Positions 54,316 through 63,333 of a stretch of DNA of 64,000 bases are shown here, in pieces (the stretch's first letter is position 1; every line of letters starts with the position of its first letter). The stretch is from Bacillota bacterium (GTDB lineage: Bacteria > Bacillota_A > Clostridia > Tissierellales > Peptoniphilaceae): the NCBI GenBank assembly GCA_023443045.1, contig JAEZWK010000018.1, forward strand, positions 25,265-89,264. The letters are read 5' to 3'. The notes below the pieces were generated by a model, which ran no database searches, was not told the DNA's origin, and saw nothing but the letters and a program-made list of their open reading frames with translations. A program made the position numbers and the translations under genes.

Positions 54316-54885
54316 ATGAAAAGTAAAATTATTAAAATTCCTAATATTAGTAATTGGAATGGTGGACTTACAAAGGAATATTTTATTTTCCCAGAAGGTT
54401 CTAGTTATAAAGATAGAGATTTTTCTTTTAGAATTTCAGCTGCAACAGTAGATATATCTGATTCTCCATTTACAAATTTGTCAGGTTTTAATAGAGCTCT
54501 TATACCAACTTCAGGTGATTTGGAATTACAAAAGGACGGTAAAATAATAAAGATCAATAAACATGATATATTTTTGTTTTCGGGTGATGAGAGTATAAAA
54601 TCTATAAATCCTGGTACAGATTTTAATTTAATGGTTAGGAAGGATTTAGACTTTTTAATAAATTTAATAAATGTTAGAGGAGAAATTATTTTATCCTGTG
54701 ATGATGATATGAAAAAAGCGGTGTTTGTTTTTCCTGTTACAGGTGAAGTGGATATAAAATATGATGGTGTTACAGAAACAATCCTTAGCAATGAATTGAT
54801 AATTTTTGAGGCTGATAAACTTTCCAGTATTTATATTAATTCAAATGATGAAGCAAAAATAATTTATGGAAGGATTTATCTATGA
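54316..54885 (+). CDS. HutD/Ves family protein
   Basis: A cupin-fold protein of 189 residues. The N-terminal WNGGLTKEYFIFPEG segment, the FRISAATVDISDSPFT segment and GFNRALIPTSGDLEL are the HutD/Ves signature. HutD is found with histidine-use genes and Ves is cold-induced in E. coli; the biochemical role is not known. No hut genes are seen here. A TATGTTAAAAT -10-like element and a GGAGGG site precede it. It overlaps the next ATG by four bases. Confidence 0.85.
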   Translation: MKSKIIKIPNISNWNGGLTKEYFIFPEGSSYKDRDFSFRISAATVDISDSPFTNLSGFNRALIPTSGDLELQKDGKIIKINKHDIFLFSGDESIKSINPGTDFNLMVRKDLDFLINLINVRGEIILSCDDDMKKAVFVFPVTGEVDIKYDGVTETILSNELIIFEADKLSSIYINSNDEAKIIYGRIYL

Positions 54886-55922
54886 GTTTTAAAACATATG
54901 TCAAAGTTTTAATTTTAGGTATTTTTATAATAACTGCTATCTTTGTATTTGTTTATATGAAGGATATTGTATTATTTTTAAAGTCAAACAAAAATACTGA
55001 AGAAGTTGCAAATTTCAAATATCTAGAATTACGCGAACGAAATTTTTCCTATATATATAATGATACGATTTACACTCTTTATAAGAACAAATTTATAGGA
55101 TATGATTTTGAAGGAAAGATTAAGCACCAAAGAGTTTTGGATTCTGACAATTATATTTTAAAAGGTATAAATGATAAGATTTTTTTATACGATAATGAGA
55201 AAAGCAAATTGATTATATTGAGCAGCGAAAATGTTTTGTTAAAAGAATTTGATTATATATATGCTATCGATGGTATAAAATCTTTAGAGGATGATTATGT
55301 TCTTTTATATCAAGATGGTTATAATTACAAGACTATGATCCTAAATGATAGATTAGAAAATATCTTTGATGTTGGTAGCAATTCATCCAGTGTTGATGTG
55401 AATAAAATAAACCGAGACACATATAATTTTTTGTATTTATCCAGCACTGATAACGGATTAAAAACAATCATTAGTAAGATCTCAGATGATAAGTCGGAAG
55501 AAGTAGAGTTTGAGCTTTCTGGTTATATTCCATATAAATTTTATGTAGATGGCAATAAAGTTGTCATTGCTACAGATTTGGGTTTAGTATTTTTAAACAA
55601 ATATAAGGTTGCCAATAAATTCGGCTATGAAAATTTTGGTGGCTTTTATCGTCTGGGTGACTCATATATTTTATATGCAGATGGAAAGATTGTATATTTT
55701 GATATTTCGGGTAATATAAAAAATGAAGAAGAGATTGATGGGTTGGAAAATTTGGTAAAAATTAATGATGATCTACTAGTTTTATATGGGGGAAGAGATT
55801 TTTATAAGTTGGATAAAAATGGAATTAAAACACATACCCAGACAGATAGAGATATTTTTAATATTTATGGAAATAAAAATATTGTAGTAGAGTTTAAAAA
55901 CGGATTTATGATTTATTATTAG
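54882..55922 (+). CDS. Unrecognised membrane-anchored protein, possible beta-propeller
   Basis: A 346-residue protein with one N-terminal membrane helix (about residues 8-29) and a large outside domain. The domain is built of repeating short beta-strand segments with aromatic/Asp turns (NDTIYTLYKNKFIGYDFEG, NDKIFLYDNEKSKLIIL, DGKIVYFDISG), spaced roughly 40-50 residues apart. This is the pattern of a beta-propeller. No catalytic motif seen. The start overlaps the HutD stop, and YedF follows 10 bases after it. Confidence 0.65.
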   Translation: MSFKTYVKVLILGIFIITAIFVFVYMKDIVLFLKSNKNTEEVANFKYLELRERNFSYIYNDTIYTLYKNKFIGYDFEGKIKHQRVLDSDNYILKGINDKIFLYDNEKSKLIILSSENVLLKEFDYIYAIDGIKSLEDDYVLLYQDGYNYKTMILNDRLENIFDVGSNSSSVDVNKINRDTYNFLYLSSTDNGLKTIISKISDDKSEEVEFELSGYIPYKFYVDGNKVVIATDLGLVFLNKYKVANKFGYENFGGFYRLGDSYILYADGKIVYFDISGNIKNEEEIDGLENLVKINDDLLVLYGGRDFYKLDKNGIKTHTQTDRDIFNIYGNKNIVVEFKNGFMIYY

Positions 55923-55932
55923 GAGGTAAAAA

Positions 55933-56514
55933 ATGAAAGAGTTAGATTTAACAAAAATGGAATGCCCAAAACCTGTTATTGAAACAAAAAAGGCTTATGA
56001 GCAGTATAAAGAGGATATAACATCTTTGGTTGATAATGAAGTTGCTGTTAATAATCTAAAGAAATTAGCTGAATCATTGGGTAGTAGTGCAAGCGTAACT
56101 AATGAAAATAATTTATATAAAGTTTTTATACCTTTTGTAGGAAAGCAGGAATCATCAAAAGAAATGATTGAAATTTCTGAAGATACTGTAATCAGTTTTG
56201 GAAGCAACTTGTTTGGTAGAGGTTCTGAAGAATTGGGTGAGATCTTGATGAAAAGCTTTATGTACACTCTAAAAGAAGATTGTAAAAATATTAAAGCTTT
56301 ACTATTTTTTAATTCTGGTGTTTTATTGACAACTGGAGAGTATGATTTTACAGAAGATTTAAGGGAAATGCAAAAAGCTGGTATAAAAATTATAAGTTGT
56401 GGAACATGTCTAGATTTTTACAACAAAAAGAATGAATTAAAAGTAGGGGAAATAGGAAATATGTATGCTATATTCGAAGAGATGAAGAAAGCATCACATT
56501 TGATAAATATATAG
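55933..56514 (+). CDS. yedF: YedF family sulfurtransferase-like selenium metabolism protein
   Basis: A 193-residue protein made of an N-terminal TusA domain (MECPKPVIETKKA, the Cys-Pro signature at residues 9-14) and a C-terminal DsrE-like domain with SCGTCLDFY near residue 157. YedF is often near selD or other selenium genes and is proposed to handle selenium or sulfur relay. No selenium genes are seen here, and no in-frame TGA selenocysteine codon is present. An AGGAGGT site precedes the ATG. Confidence 0.9.
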   Translation: MKELDLTKMECPKPVIETKKAYEQYKEDITSLVDNEVAVNNLKKLAESLGSSASVTNENNLYKVFIPFVGKQESSKEMIEISEDTVISFGSNLFGRGSEELGEILMKSFMYTLKEDCKNIKALLFFNSGVLLTTGEYDFTEDLREMQKAGIKIISCGTCLDFYNKKNELKVGEIGNMYAIFEEMKKASHLINI

Positions 56515-56515
56515 T

Positions 56516-57364
56516 ATGATTAAAAGCTGGATAATAGAACATTTAAAAAACGAAGACGGTTCTTGGAATTTGGTGGGAAAAATTATTATAGTACTTATAA
56601 TATTTATAATTATCAGAGTTTTTAGTTATTTAGTAAAAAAATTTTTAGATAAGCTCATCCACAGAACTAGAAGAAAAGATTATAAATATATTGACTTAAA
56701 GAAAACTGAGACACTTTTTTCAGTTATGATCAGTGCCATAAATTCCATTTTATTTTTTATATGGGCGATCATTTCTCTTAACACATTTGGAATCAATACC
56801 TCTGCCATACTAAAAGCTGCAGGTATAGGAGGATTAGCAATTGGTTTTGGTGCTAAGGCATTGGTTGAAGATATTATTTCTGGATTCTTTTTAATATTTG
56901 AGAATCAATATTCCATAGGTGATTATGTAAATTTAAAGGACAAAGATGGAATAGTGATAGATATAGGGCTTAGAACCACTACAATTCAAGATTTTTCAGG
57001 GGAAAGACATATAATTCCAAATGGAGAGATAAGAATTGTGACAAATAAAAGCAGAAATGATCAACGTGCAATGGTTAATTTTTCAGTTAGCTATGAATCA
57101 AGCGTTGAAAAAGCTATTGAAGTTTTAGAAACTGCCCTTAAAAAAGAACTAACAAATGATGAAAATATTGTAGAAGGTCCGGATGTGATAGGCGTTACAA
57201 ATTTAGGAGATTCCTCAGTTGTGATTTGTGCAGTCGCAAGATGTCACCCGATGCAGCAGTGGCAGATAGAAAGAAAAATGCGAATTATAGGAAAAAATGC
57301 TTTGGATGAACATAATATAGAGATACCATATAATAAATTAGATGTAAAAATAATTGGAGAATAA
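56516..57364 (+). CDS. Small-conductance mechanosensitive channel (MscS family)
   Basis: A 282-residue channel that releases solutes on hypo-osmotic shock. There are three membrane helices, and the pore helix TM3 has the Gly/Ala pattern SAILKAAGIGGLAIGFGAKA. The cytoplasmic beta domain follows (QYSIGDYVNL, IIPNGEIRIVTNKSR) and then the C-terminal vestibule. The start ATG is one base after the YedF stop. It is followed by a DUF951 gene, a common pairing in Bacillota. Confidence 0.94.
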   Translation: MIKSWIIEHLKNEDGSWNLVGKIIIVLIIFIIIRVFSYLVKKFLDKLIHRTRRKDYKYIDLKKTETLFSVMISAINSILFFIWAIISLNTFGINTSAILKAAGIGGLAIGFGAKALVEDIISGFFLIFENQYSIGDYVNLKDKDGIVIDIGLRTTTIQDFSGERHIIPNGEIRIVTNKSRNDQRAMVNFSVSYESSVEKAIEVLETALKKELTNDENIVEGPDVIGVTNLGDSSVVICAVARCHPMQQWQIERKMRIIGKNALDEHNIEIPYNKLDVKIIGE

Positions 57365-57365
57365 A

Positions 57366-57626
57366 ATGATACCTACTTATGTTGGAGATATAGTTTTCTT
57401 GAAAAAAGCACACGCCTGTGGTGCAAATGAGTGGCAGGTGCTTAAGACTGGAATAGATATAAAATTAAAATGTTTAAAATGCGGCAGAGAAATAATAATG
57501 ACCAGATTTGATTATATAGGTTCGCTTAGAAAGGTTAAAATAGATGGTAAATGGGTAAGAGTTAGAACCACAAACGAAACTAAAAGAGATAAGACTGCAA
57601 ATGTAACGCCGCAAAAAGAGGAGTAG
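57366..57626 (+). CDS. DUF951 family protein
   Basis: An 86-residue protein of the DUF951 family, usually about 65 residues; the extra C-terminal 20 residues are charged. It has a HACGANEW segment and a two-cysteine knuckle KCLKCGREIIM, suggesting metal or nucleic-acid binding. The ATG at 57366 directly follows the MscS stop, and I preferred it over an in-frame upstream start inside the MscS gene. Function unknown; conserved next to MscS and often near parB. Confidence 0.88.
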   Translation: MIPTYVGDIVFLKKAHACGANEWQVLKTGIDIKLKCLKCGREIIMTRFDYIGSLRKVKIDGKWVRVRTTNETKRDKTANVTPQKEE

Positions 57627-57627
57627 T

Positions 57628-58299
57628 ATGACAAAAAAACTATGTATAATTGGAGGTATGGGACCTTTAGCCACACAGGAGTGTTATAGAAGAATTATAG
57701 AATTCTCTCCCGCAACTAAAGATCAGGAACATATTGAAACATTGATAATATCCGATACTCAAATACCTGATCGAACAGAAAGTATAATGAAAAATGATAA
57801 AACAAAACTTTTAGATAGATTTAAAAGAAATTTTAATGTGGCCGAAAATTGGGGAGCAGATCTTGTTATTATACCTTGTAATACAAGCCATTATTTTATG
57901 GATGAATTTAAAAAAATAACAAATATAAAAATTATAGACATGGTAGAAGAAACTGCAAAAAAAGCGAATAAAACCTCGTATTTATTTGCCACAAAAGGAA
58001 CATACATGAGCAGAGTCTATGATAAAAGATTCGAAGATAATAATAAATTAATTCTACCTATGAAAGAAGAATTTAAAGAAATATCCAACGAAACTATTTA
58101 TAAGATAAAAAAAGGAGTAAAACCTTTACTTAAAAATTTTCCTGAATTAAATAAAATAATCAACTCTTTACCTAAAGCTGCTAGTATTATTTTAGCTTGT
58201 ACCGAATTATCACTTTTAGATATAGAAGGAGCTAATGTAATAGACGCTATGGATATTTTATGTAAAAAAGCTGTAGAGATGGCATATGAAACTGATTGA
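57628..58299 (+). CDS. Aspartate/glutamate racemase family protein
   Basis: A 223-residue member of the Asp/Glu racemase family with the N-terminal IIGGMGPLAT and the two catalytic cysteines in IPCNTSHYF (about residue 85) and ILACTELSLL (about residue 190). PLP-independent racemisation of aspartate or glutamate is likely. It is not MurI-like in length or motifs, so D-aspartate for wall cross-links is one possibility. It overlaps the next gene by 14 bases. Confidence 0.87.
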   Translation: MTKKLCIIGGMGPLATQECYRRIIEFSPATKDQEHIETLIISDTQIPDRTESIMKNDKTKLLDRFKRNFNVAENWGADLVIIPCNTSHYFMDEFKKITNIKIIDMVEETAKKANKTSYLFATKGTYMSRVYDKRFEDNNKLILPMKEEFKEISNETIYKIKKGVKPLLKNFPELNKIINSLPKAASIILACTELSLLDIEGANVIDAMDILCKKAVEMAYETD

Positions 58300-58804
58300 A
58301 CTATTTAAAATATTTTTTTTCATAGGATTAACCACATTTGGTGGTGGATATGCAATGTTACCAGCACTAACTTATGAAATTGCAGAAAAAAGAAAATGGG
58401 CAACAGAAGAAGAGCTTTTAGAATATTATGCCATAGGTCAGGCTACACCTGGAATTATAGCGGTAAACACGGCAACTTTTATAGGATATAAAGTATTTGG
58501 AGTAATAGGAGCTGTAGTTGCTACTATAGCTTTTGTAATACCATCTATAATTATAATTTCAATTTTATTTTTTGTGGTAGATAGACTGGAAAATTTTCAT
58601 TACACAAATAAATTGATTAAGCTGACGGTTTGTGGTTTGCTCATAAATACAGTTTATAATCTTATAGTCGGAAAATTAAAAAATAGATATGACATAATGT
58701 TTTTTGCCATTGCTATAATTTTGTGTTATATAAAATTACCCATCTACTTTATAGTTCTCATAATGATATTTGGAGGAGGTATTTTTTATAAATGCTTACG
58801 TTAA
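58286..58804 (+). CDS. Chromate transporter, first half (split ChrA pair)
   Basis: A 172-residue CHR-domain membrane protein: the N-terminal FIGLTTFGGGYAMLPAL motif, AIGQATPGIIAVNTATFIGYK, then four to five helices. Short CHR proteins work in pairs as the two halves of one ChrA-like anion exporter. In anaerobes without chromate exposure the natural substrate is open (sulfate and other oxyanions have been discussed). The overlap with the racemase gene and the second half shows one transcript. Confidence 0.88.
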   Translation: MKLIELFKIFFFIGLTTFGGGYAMLPALTYEIAEKRKWATEEELLEYYAIGQATPGIIAVNTATFIGYKVFGVIGAVVATIAFVIPSIIIISILFFVVDRLENFHYTNKLIKLTVCGLLINTVYNLIVGKLKNRYDIMFFAIAIILCYIKLPIYFIVLIMIFGGGIFYKCLR

Positions 58805-59331
58805 TTATAGAATTTATAAAAATCGGACTTTTTTCCATTGGTGGAGGGCTAGCTACAATACCATTTTTAGTAAAATTAGGAGAGCATTATCATTATTTTA
58901 CCAATGACGAACTACTTAAAATAATCGCCATAAGCGAAAGTACACCAGGTGCTATAGGTATTAATATGAGCACGTTTGTCGGCTTAAAAGTACATGGAAT
59001 TATAGGAGGAATAGTAAGCACTCTTAGTTTGATATTTCCATCTATAATTATAATTCTTTTGATAGCTAAGATTATGGATAAATTTAAAGAAAACGCCAAT
59101 TGGAAAAATGCACTAAAAGCACTTATACCTACATCTGTAGCACTTATAGCTTTTGCGGTATTACCAATAACCTTTGAAATGATTTTTTCGAGCAACTATT
59201 ACGAAGTATTAACTAATACTTTGATTATAGCTTTTGTCATATTCATAATTAGAAAATTTAAAAAAATACATCCAGCATATCTGGTATTATTCTCCGTTTT
59301 GATAGGAATATGTCTAGACAAATTTATTTAA
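58792..59331 (+). CDS. Chromate transporter, second half (split ChrA pair)
   Basis: A 179-residue partner of the preceding protein with IGLFSIGGGLATIPFLV and AISESTPGAIGINMSTFVG. The two halves have matching motifs in tandem, as expected for an ancestral duplication. It starts 13 bases before the stop of the first half, so the products are made in a fixed ratio. Confidence 0.88.
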   Translation: MLTLIIEFIKIGLFSIGGGLATIPFLVKLGEHYHYFTNDELLKIIAISESTPGAIGINMSTFVGLKVHGIIGGIVSTLSLIFPSIIIILLIAKIMDKFKENANWKNALKALIPTSVALIAFAVLPITFEMIFSSNYYEVLTNTLIIAFVIFIIRKFKKIHPAYLVLFSVLIGICLDKFI

Positions 59332-59349
59332 AAGGAAGGGAGATGATGA

Positions 59350-60774
59350 ATGAATATCTTTAGAAATAACTTAAAAGAAATGTTTTATGCAGTTACACCA
59401 ATTTTTATTTTGGTGCTTATTATATCTTTGTTTTATGTAGATGTACCCAAAGATTTATTGATAAAATTTAGTTTTGGCGCAGTATTAATAATAATTGGAT
59501 TATCCATTTTTTTAAGTGGAATTCATGTAAGTGTCGAAAAAATAGGTATTATTCTTGGAGACAACATAAGAAAGTTTAGAACTCCTTATGCTGTTTATTT
59601 TTACGGTTTTTTTCTTGGATTTATAATTACTGTAGCTGAACCCGATCTTATGATACTTGCTAAATCTATAGAACAAATTACCAGCATAAATAAATATATC
59701 ATTATATTGGCAGTAAGTGTAGGTGTAGGACTTTTAGTAGGTATAGGGCTTATAAGAATATTAAAAAATATACCTCTTAAAAAAATGTTATGTATACTTT
59801 ATGCCATAACATTTATAGTTTTCATCACAAGAAGTGATATTATAAAAAATATTTCGTTTGATGCAAGTGGCGCTACCACAGGAGCTATGACAACACCATT
59901 TTTAATAAGTTTGGCTATCGGATTAGCAAGACTTAAAGGAATAAACACCGGAGAAAAAGATTCATTTGGTATGGTGGGGCTAGCAAGTATAGGTCCTATA
60001 ATAGCGGTATTAATATTAGGATTTTTTACAACCATAAACAATTCATATGAACCAACTGTTGCAGAACATCATTCCATAATTATAGATTCTATAAAAGAGG
60101 GATCTCTCGCGCTTATACCTTTAGCAACAGTATTTTATATAATAAACTTTTTTAGTATAAAGTTAAATTTTCATAAATTAAAAAACATAACCCTCGGATT
60201 GATATATACATTTTTGGGATTGACTATTTTTTTGATTGGTGTATATACAGGATTTATAGAATTAGCAAATACACTAGGAGGACTACTATTTTTAAAGAGT
60301 AAATTTGTATTTGTAGCTTTTTCTATTATTTGTGGAATGCTTATAGTTTTAGCAGAACCTGCTGTTTATGCATTAGTAGATCAGGTGGAAGATGTAACAG
60401 CAGGAAGTATAGATAGAAAATTATTATTGATAGCACTCTCTTTAGGAGTTGGATTTTCCATGCTATTAAATTCTGTAAGGGTTATTGTTCCTGCGTTACA
60501 ATTATGGATGTACATGTTACCAGTGTTTGCAGTAGTTTTCCTGCTTATAAAAAAAGTAAATGTCTTATTTGTCGGAATATCTTTTGATGCTGGAGGAGTT
60601 GCATCTGGACCTATGACTGCAACATTTGTATTGGCTCTTATGCAGGGAGCAAGTCAAGTAAGCGGAAATGTAGTAGCCATAGAAGATGGATTTGGAGTTA
60701 TAGCTTCGGTTGCTATGGCACCGATATTAACTTTGATGATATTAGGTTATATTTATAAAAGGAGAAGTAAATGA
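59350..60774 (+). CDS. DUF1538 membrane protein with two internal repeats
   Basis: A 474-residue protein with about twelve membrane helices in two DUF1538 repeats. The repeat marks are LAEP/AEPDLM-type segments (TVAEPDLMILAKSIEQIT in the first half and VLAEPAVYALVDQVEDVT in the second) and SFDASGATTGAMTTPFL paired with SFDAGGVASGPMTATFV. The conserved Asp/Ser/Thr in these pairs suggest an ion- or substrate-binding core. DUF1538 proteins are often encoded with PII-like proteins, as here, and are presumed transporters controlled by them. An AAGGAAGGGAG site lies upstream. Confidence 0.88.
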   Translation: MNIFRNNLKEMFYAVTPIFILVLIISLFYVDVPKDLLIKFSFGAVLIIIGLSIFLSGIHVSVEKIGIILGDNIRKFRTPYAVYFYGFFLGFIITVAEPDLMILAKSIEQITSINKYIIILAVSVGVGLLVGIGLIRILKNIPLKKMLCILYAITFIVFITRSDIIKNISFDASGATTGAMTTPFLISLAIGLARLKGINTGEKDSFGMVGLASIGPIIAVLILGFFTTINNSYEPTVAEHHSIIIDSIKEGSLALIPLATVFYIINFFSIKLNFHKLKNITLGLIYTFLGLTIFLIGVYTGFIELANTLGGLLFLKSKFVFVAFSIICGMLIVLAEPAVYALVDQVEDVTAGSIDRKLLLIALSLGVGFSMLLNSVRVIVPALQLWMYMLPVFAVVFLLIKKVNVLFVGISFDAGGVASGPMTATFVLALMQGASQVSGNVVAIEDGFGVIASVAMAPILTLMILGYIYKRRSK

Positions 60775-61382
60775 TAATAAATACAATTATATTTAATAGA
60801 GGAGTATCTAAATCATTTATAGATATATTGGAAAAAAAGATGAATTTCCTATACACTGTAATAATGGCAGAAGGAACAGCTCAGCAGAGCATACTAAAAG
60901 CACTGGGGTTGGATGAAATAAAAAAAGATGTGGTGTATCTATTATCACAAGAAAATGAAAAAGAAATTATAAAAGATATTTTAAAAGAGAAATATCACTT
61001 TGAAGAAAAACCAGTAGGAATTTATTTTGCAAGCCCAACTGAAGAAAAACTGGAGGATTATGAAATGGAAAATGTTGTAATTTATATAATAGTAAATAGA
61101 GGAATGTCGGATGATGTAGTGGAAGTAGCAACTGCAAATGGTGCAGGTGGGGCAACTATTTTACACGGCAGAGGAAGTGGAATAGAAAAAAAGAAACTAT
61201 TTTTTGACATAAAAATAGAGCCGGAAAAAGATATAATCTTAATAGTCAGCTCTAAAGATAAAAAAGAACAAATAATAAATTCAGTAAAAGAAAAAATAGA
61301 TTTAGAAAGAGATGGTAACGGAGTAATATTTACCATGCCGGTAATAGACACATTAGGCTTTAGAAAAATCTCTAAGAAATAA
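60771..61382 (+). CDS. PII-like signalling protein with two fused PII domains
   Basis: A 203-residue protein with a degenerate N-terminal ferredoxin-like half (about 1-85) and a better C-terminal PII half (about 90-200). The C-terminal half contains GAGGATILHGRGSG, the end of the PII beta-strand plus T-loop base, and MPVIDTLGF. PII proteins of about 110 residues are normally single. No Tyr for uridylylation is seen in the T-loop region. It overlaps the DUF1538 gene by four bases, so it likely gates that transporter. It overlaps the convergent LysR gene by 11 bases. Confidence 0.85.
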   Translation: MIINTIIFNRGVSKSFIDILEKKMNFLYTVIMAEGTAQQSILKALGLDEIKKDVVYLLSQENEKEIIKDILKEKYHFEEKPVGIYFASPTEEKLEDYEMENVVIYIIVNRGMSDDVVEVATANGAGGATILHGRGSGIEKKKLFFDIKIEPEKDIILIVSSKDKKEQIINSVKEKIDLERDGNGVIFTMPVIDTLGFRKISKK

Positions 61383-62250
61383 TAAAATCTTTTAGAGCGC
61401 TAACAGCCGGAGATAAAAAAGTATCTAAATGACTTATAATATAAAAATCTCTAACTATAGGTCCGCCTTTTGGTCTAAAAATTCTGACACTATCTAAATC
61501 AAAACAAGCAATTTGTGTAGATGAAACAAAACCACAAGCAATAGAATTAGAAATAATAGCTTCTATAGATGCTTGGGAATGAACATCAATAACCTTATGC
61601 TTTATATCATCTAAATCACAATTAAAAAAAGATTCAATACTAGATCTTGTGCCGCTTCCTTTTTCTCTTCTAGCTAAAGGAAGATTAACTATATCTTCAA
61701 AAGAAATTTCAGAATCTGAAAAATCTTCAACAAGAGAAGTTGGAGCAGCAAAAAGGATCTCATCACTAAAAAAAATATTTGAACTAATATTGGGATTTCC
61801 TGAAGAAAAACCGGTAATTGCTAAGTCACAACCACCAGATAAGAGAAGTTTTTCTGCGGATTCTGAATCTTCGCTAATAATTGAAAATCTGACATTGGGA
61901 AACTTTAAAAGAAATTTTTTTAAAATACCAGGAAGAATAAAACGCTCGGGAATGGAACTTGTAGCAATTGTGATAAGCCCATCCACATTAAATGAGTTCC
62001 TATTCATTTCTTCTAAAAATGATTTCTCAGAAAACAAAATATCCTCTGCATACTTTAAAAGAATCTCACCAGCATTAGTAAGTCTAACATCTCTTGATCC
62101 TCTATAAAACAAAGGCTTACCAATCTCAGCTTCTAAAACTTTTATGTGATGACTAACAGTGGGTTGAGCTAAAAACAAATCATCTGCTGCTTTAGTAAAA
62201 GAACGTTTTTTAGCAACAACAACAAAGGTTCTTAAAAAATGTAAATCCAT
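61372..62250 (-). CDS. LysR family transcriptional regulator
   Basis: A 292-residue regulator. The N-terminal HTH is SFTKAADDLFLAQPTVSHHIKVLE, followed by the periplasmic-binding-like effector domain that begins around residue 90 (GLITIATSSIPERFILPGIL). It resembles the CysL/CbbR/YwfK branch that reacts to metabolites such as O-acetylserine or other acids. The start at 62250 follows a GGTGA site; a longer frame to 62388 only adds hydrophobic residues from non-coding DNA. It is convergent to the DUF1538-PII unit, which may be its target. Confidence 0.9.
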   Translation of the reverse strand: MDLHFLRTFVVVAKKRSFTKAADDLFLAQPTVSHHIKVLEAEIGKPLFYRGSRDVRLTNAGEILLKYAEDILFSEKSFLEEMNRNSFNVDGLITIATSSIPERFILPGILKKFLLKFPNVRFSIISEDSESAEKLLLSGGCDLAITGFSSGNPNISSNIFFSDEILFAAPTSLVEDFSDSEISFEDIVNLPLARREKGSGTRSSIESFFNCDLDDIKHKVIDVHSQASIEAIISNSIACGFVSSTQIACFDLDSVRIFRPKGGPIVRDFYIISHLDTFLSPAVSALKDFIIS

Positions 62251-62354
62251 AAAATCACCATATAAATTATAACATACAAGTAAAAAAAATAAAAATATAT
62301 TCCAATAAACATAAAAAACTGATATAATAAAACAAACAAAAAAGCAGGTGAAAA

Positions 62355-63071
62355 ATGAAAACAAAAGATAAATTATTATATTTAGCAAAATTAAATTTTC
62401 GAAAATTCGGATACAAAAAAATGTCCACTAGATTTTTGGCGGAAGAAGCTGACATGACAACTGGAGCAATCTATGGAATATTTAAATCAAAAGAAGGGTT
62501 ATTCAGTACTATAGTAGAAAAGCCAGTAAACCAAATAATAGAAATAGTTGAAAAAGGTGCAGAGATAGATCTTGAAACTACAAAGGAAAATGTATTTGAA
62601 AAACTAGAAAAACACTTTACAAAATTGACAGAAGATATATTGCACGTAATATTTAACAACTTCGAAGAAACCATATAGGTATTTTTCTATTCAAAAGGTT
62701 CGAAATACGAAGATCTATCTAAATACATAATGAATGCTATGTTTAGAAGAGAATTATCACTATATGAAAAATTTGTGGGACCAGCAGATGCAGTAATGAG
62801 AATACTAATAGAAAATTTAACAAGAAGTTTTGTCTATTCTATTCTTACTGTCTTAGAAGGTCCTTTGACAGATAAAAATTTTGAAGATTATATTTATAAA
62901 TTAACAAAATTGCATATAGAATCATTGAAACTATTATTTGGACCACTAAGTAAAAAAGAAAATCACTTAAAAAATCCAGGTGAAAAATATTTTGTAAAAG
63001 AATCAGATTTCAACAACAGAGATAAAAACGAAACTAGAGATGTATTGGAAATCGAGGAAATGAACAAATAA
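62355..63071 (+). pseudogene. TetR family regulator interrupted by an in-frame stop
   Basis: Codons 1-107 encode a TetR DNA-binding head (KLNFRKFGYKKMSTRFLAEEADMTTGAIYGIFKSKEGLF). The frame stops at TAG 62676-62678 and continues without shift as VFFYSKGSKYEDL... ...MNAMFRRELSLYEKFVG to a normal end at 63071. Read through the amber codon it is a TetR protein of about 238 residues. Both halves keep good protein sequence, so the mutation is recent or a sequencing error, or the product is truncated. An internal ATG at 62730 could make only the ligand domain. A divergent LysR promoter region of about 100 bases lies upstream. Confidence 0.8.
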
Positions 63072-63100
63072 ATAAAAAATAAAAAAATTTTAAAAAAATA

Positions 63101-63129
63101 TTTACAAGTAATAAAAAACGTGCTATAAT
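63101..63129 (+). promoter_or_regulatory. Promoter of the tRNA-Met/Val unit
   Basis: TTTACA at 63101-63106 and TATAAT at 63124-63129 with 17-base spacing, 22 bases before tRNA-Met. Confidence 0.8.
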
Positions 63130-63151
63130 ATAAAAGTTGATTGACAACTGG

Positions 63152-63228
63152 GGCGGCGTAGCTCAGTTGGCTAGAGCACACGGTTCATACCCGTGGTGTC
63201 AGGAGTTCAAATCTCTTCGCCGCTACCA
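63152..63228 (+). tRNA. tRNA-Met(CAT)
   Basis: 77 bases with CCA, GGCGGCG acceptor (one G-T pair at the end), anticodon loop TTCATAC. The acceptor and the paired first base suggest the elongator type, not the initiator. Confidence 0.9.
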
Positions 63229-63233
63229 ATAAT

Positions 63234-63309
63234 GGGCGGTTAGCTCAGTTGGGAGAGCATCTGCCTTACAAGCAGGGGGTCACAGGTTCGAGCCCTGTAC
63301 CGCCCACCA
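63234..63309 (+). tRNA. tRNA-Val(TAC)
   Basis: 76 bases with CCA. GGGCGGT acceptor, anticodon loop CTTACAA, T loop GGTTCGAGCC. Five bases after tRNA-Met, so cotranscribed. Confidence 0.95.
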
Positions 63310-63333
63310 TTATAAATTTTTTAAAAAAAGTAC

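Noticed and set aside
55933..56514. Selenocysteine readthrough in yedF
   Set aside because: No in-frame TGA before the natural TAG stop, and cysteines occupy the expected sites.
61649..62107. Plus-strand frame of 152 codons opposite the LysR gene
   Set aside because: Shadow frame; the minus strand has clear LysR domains.
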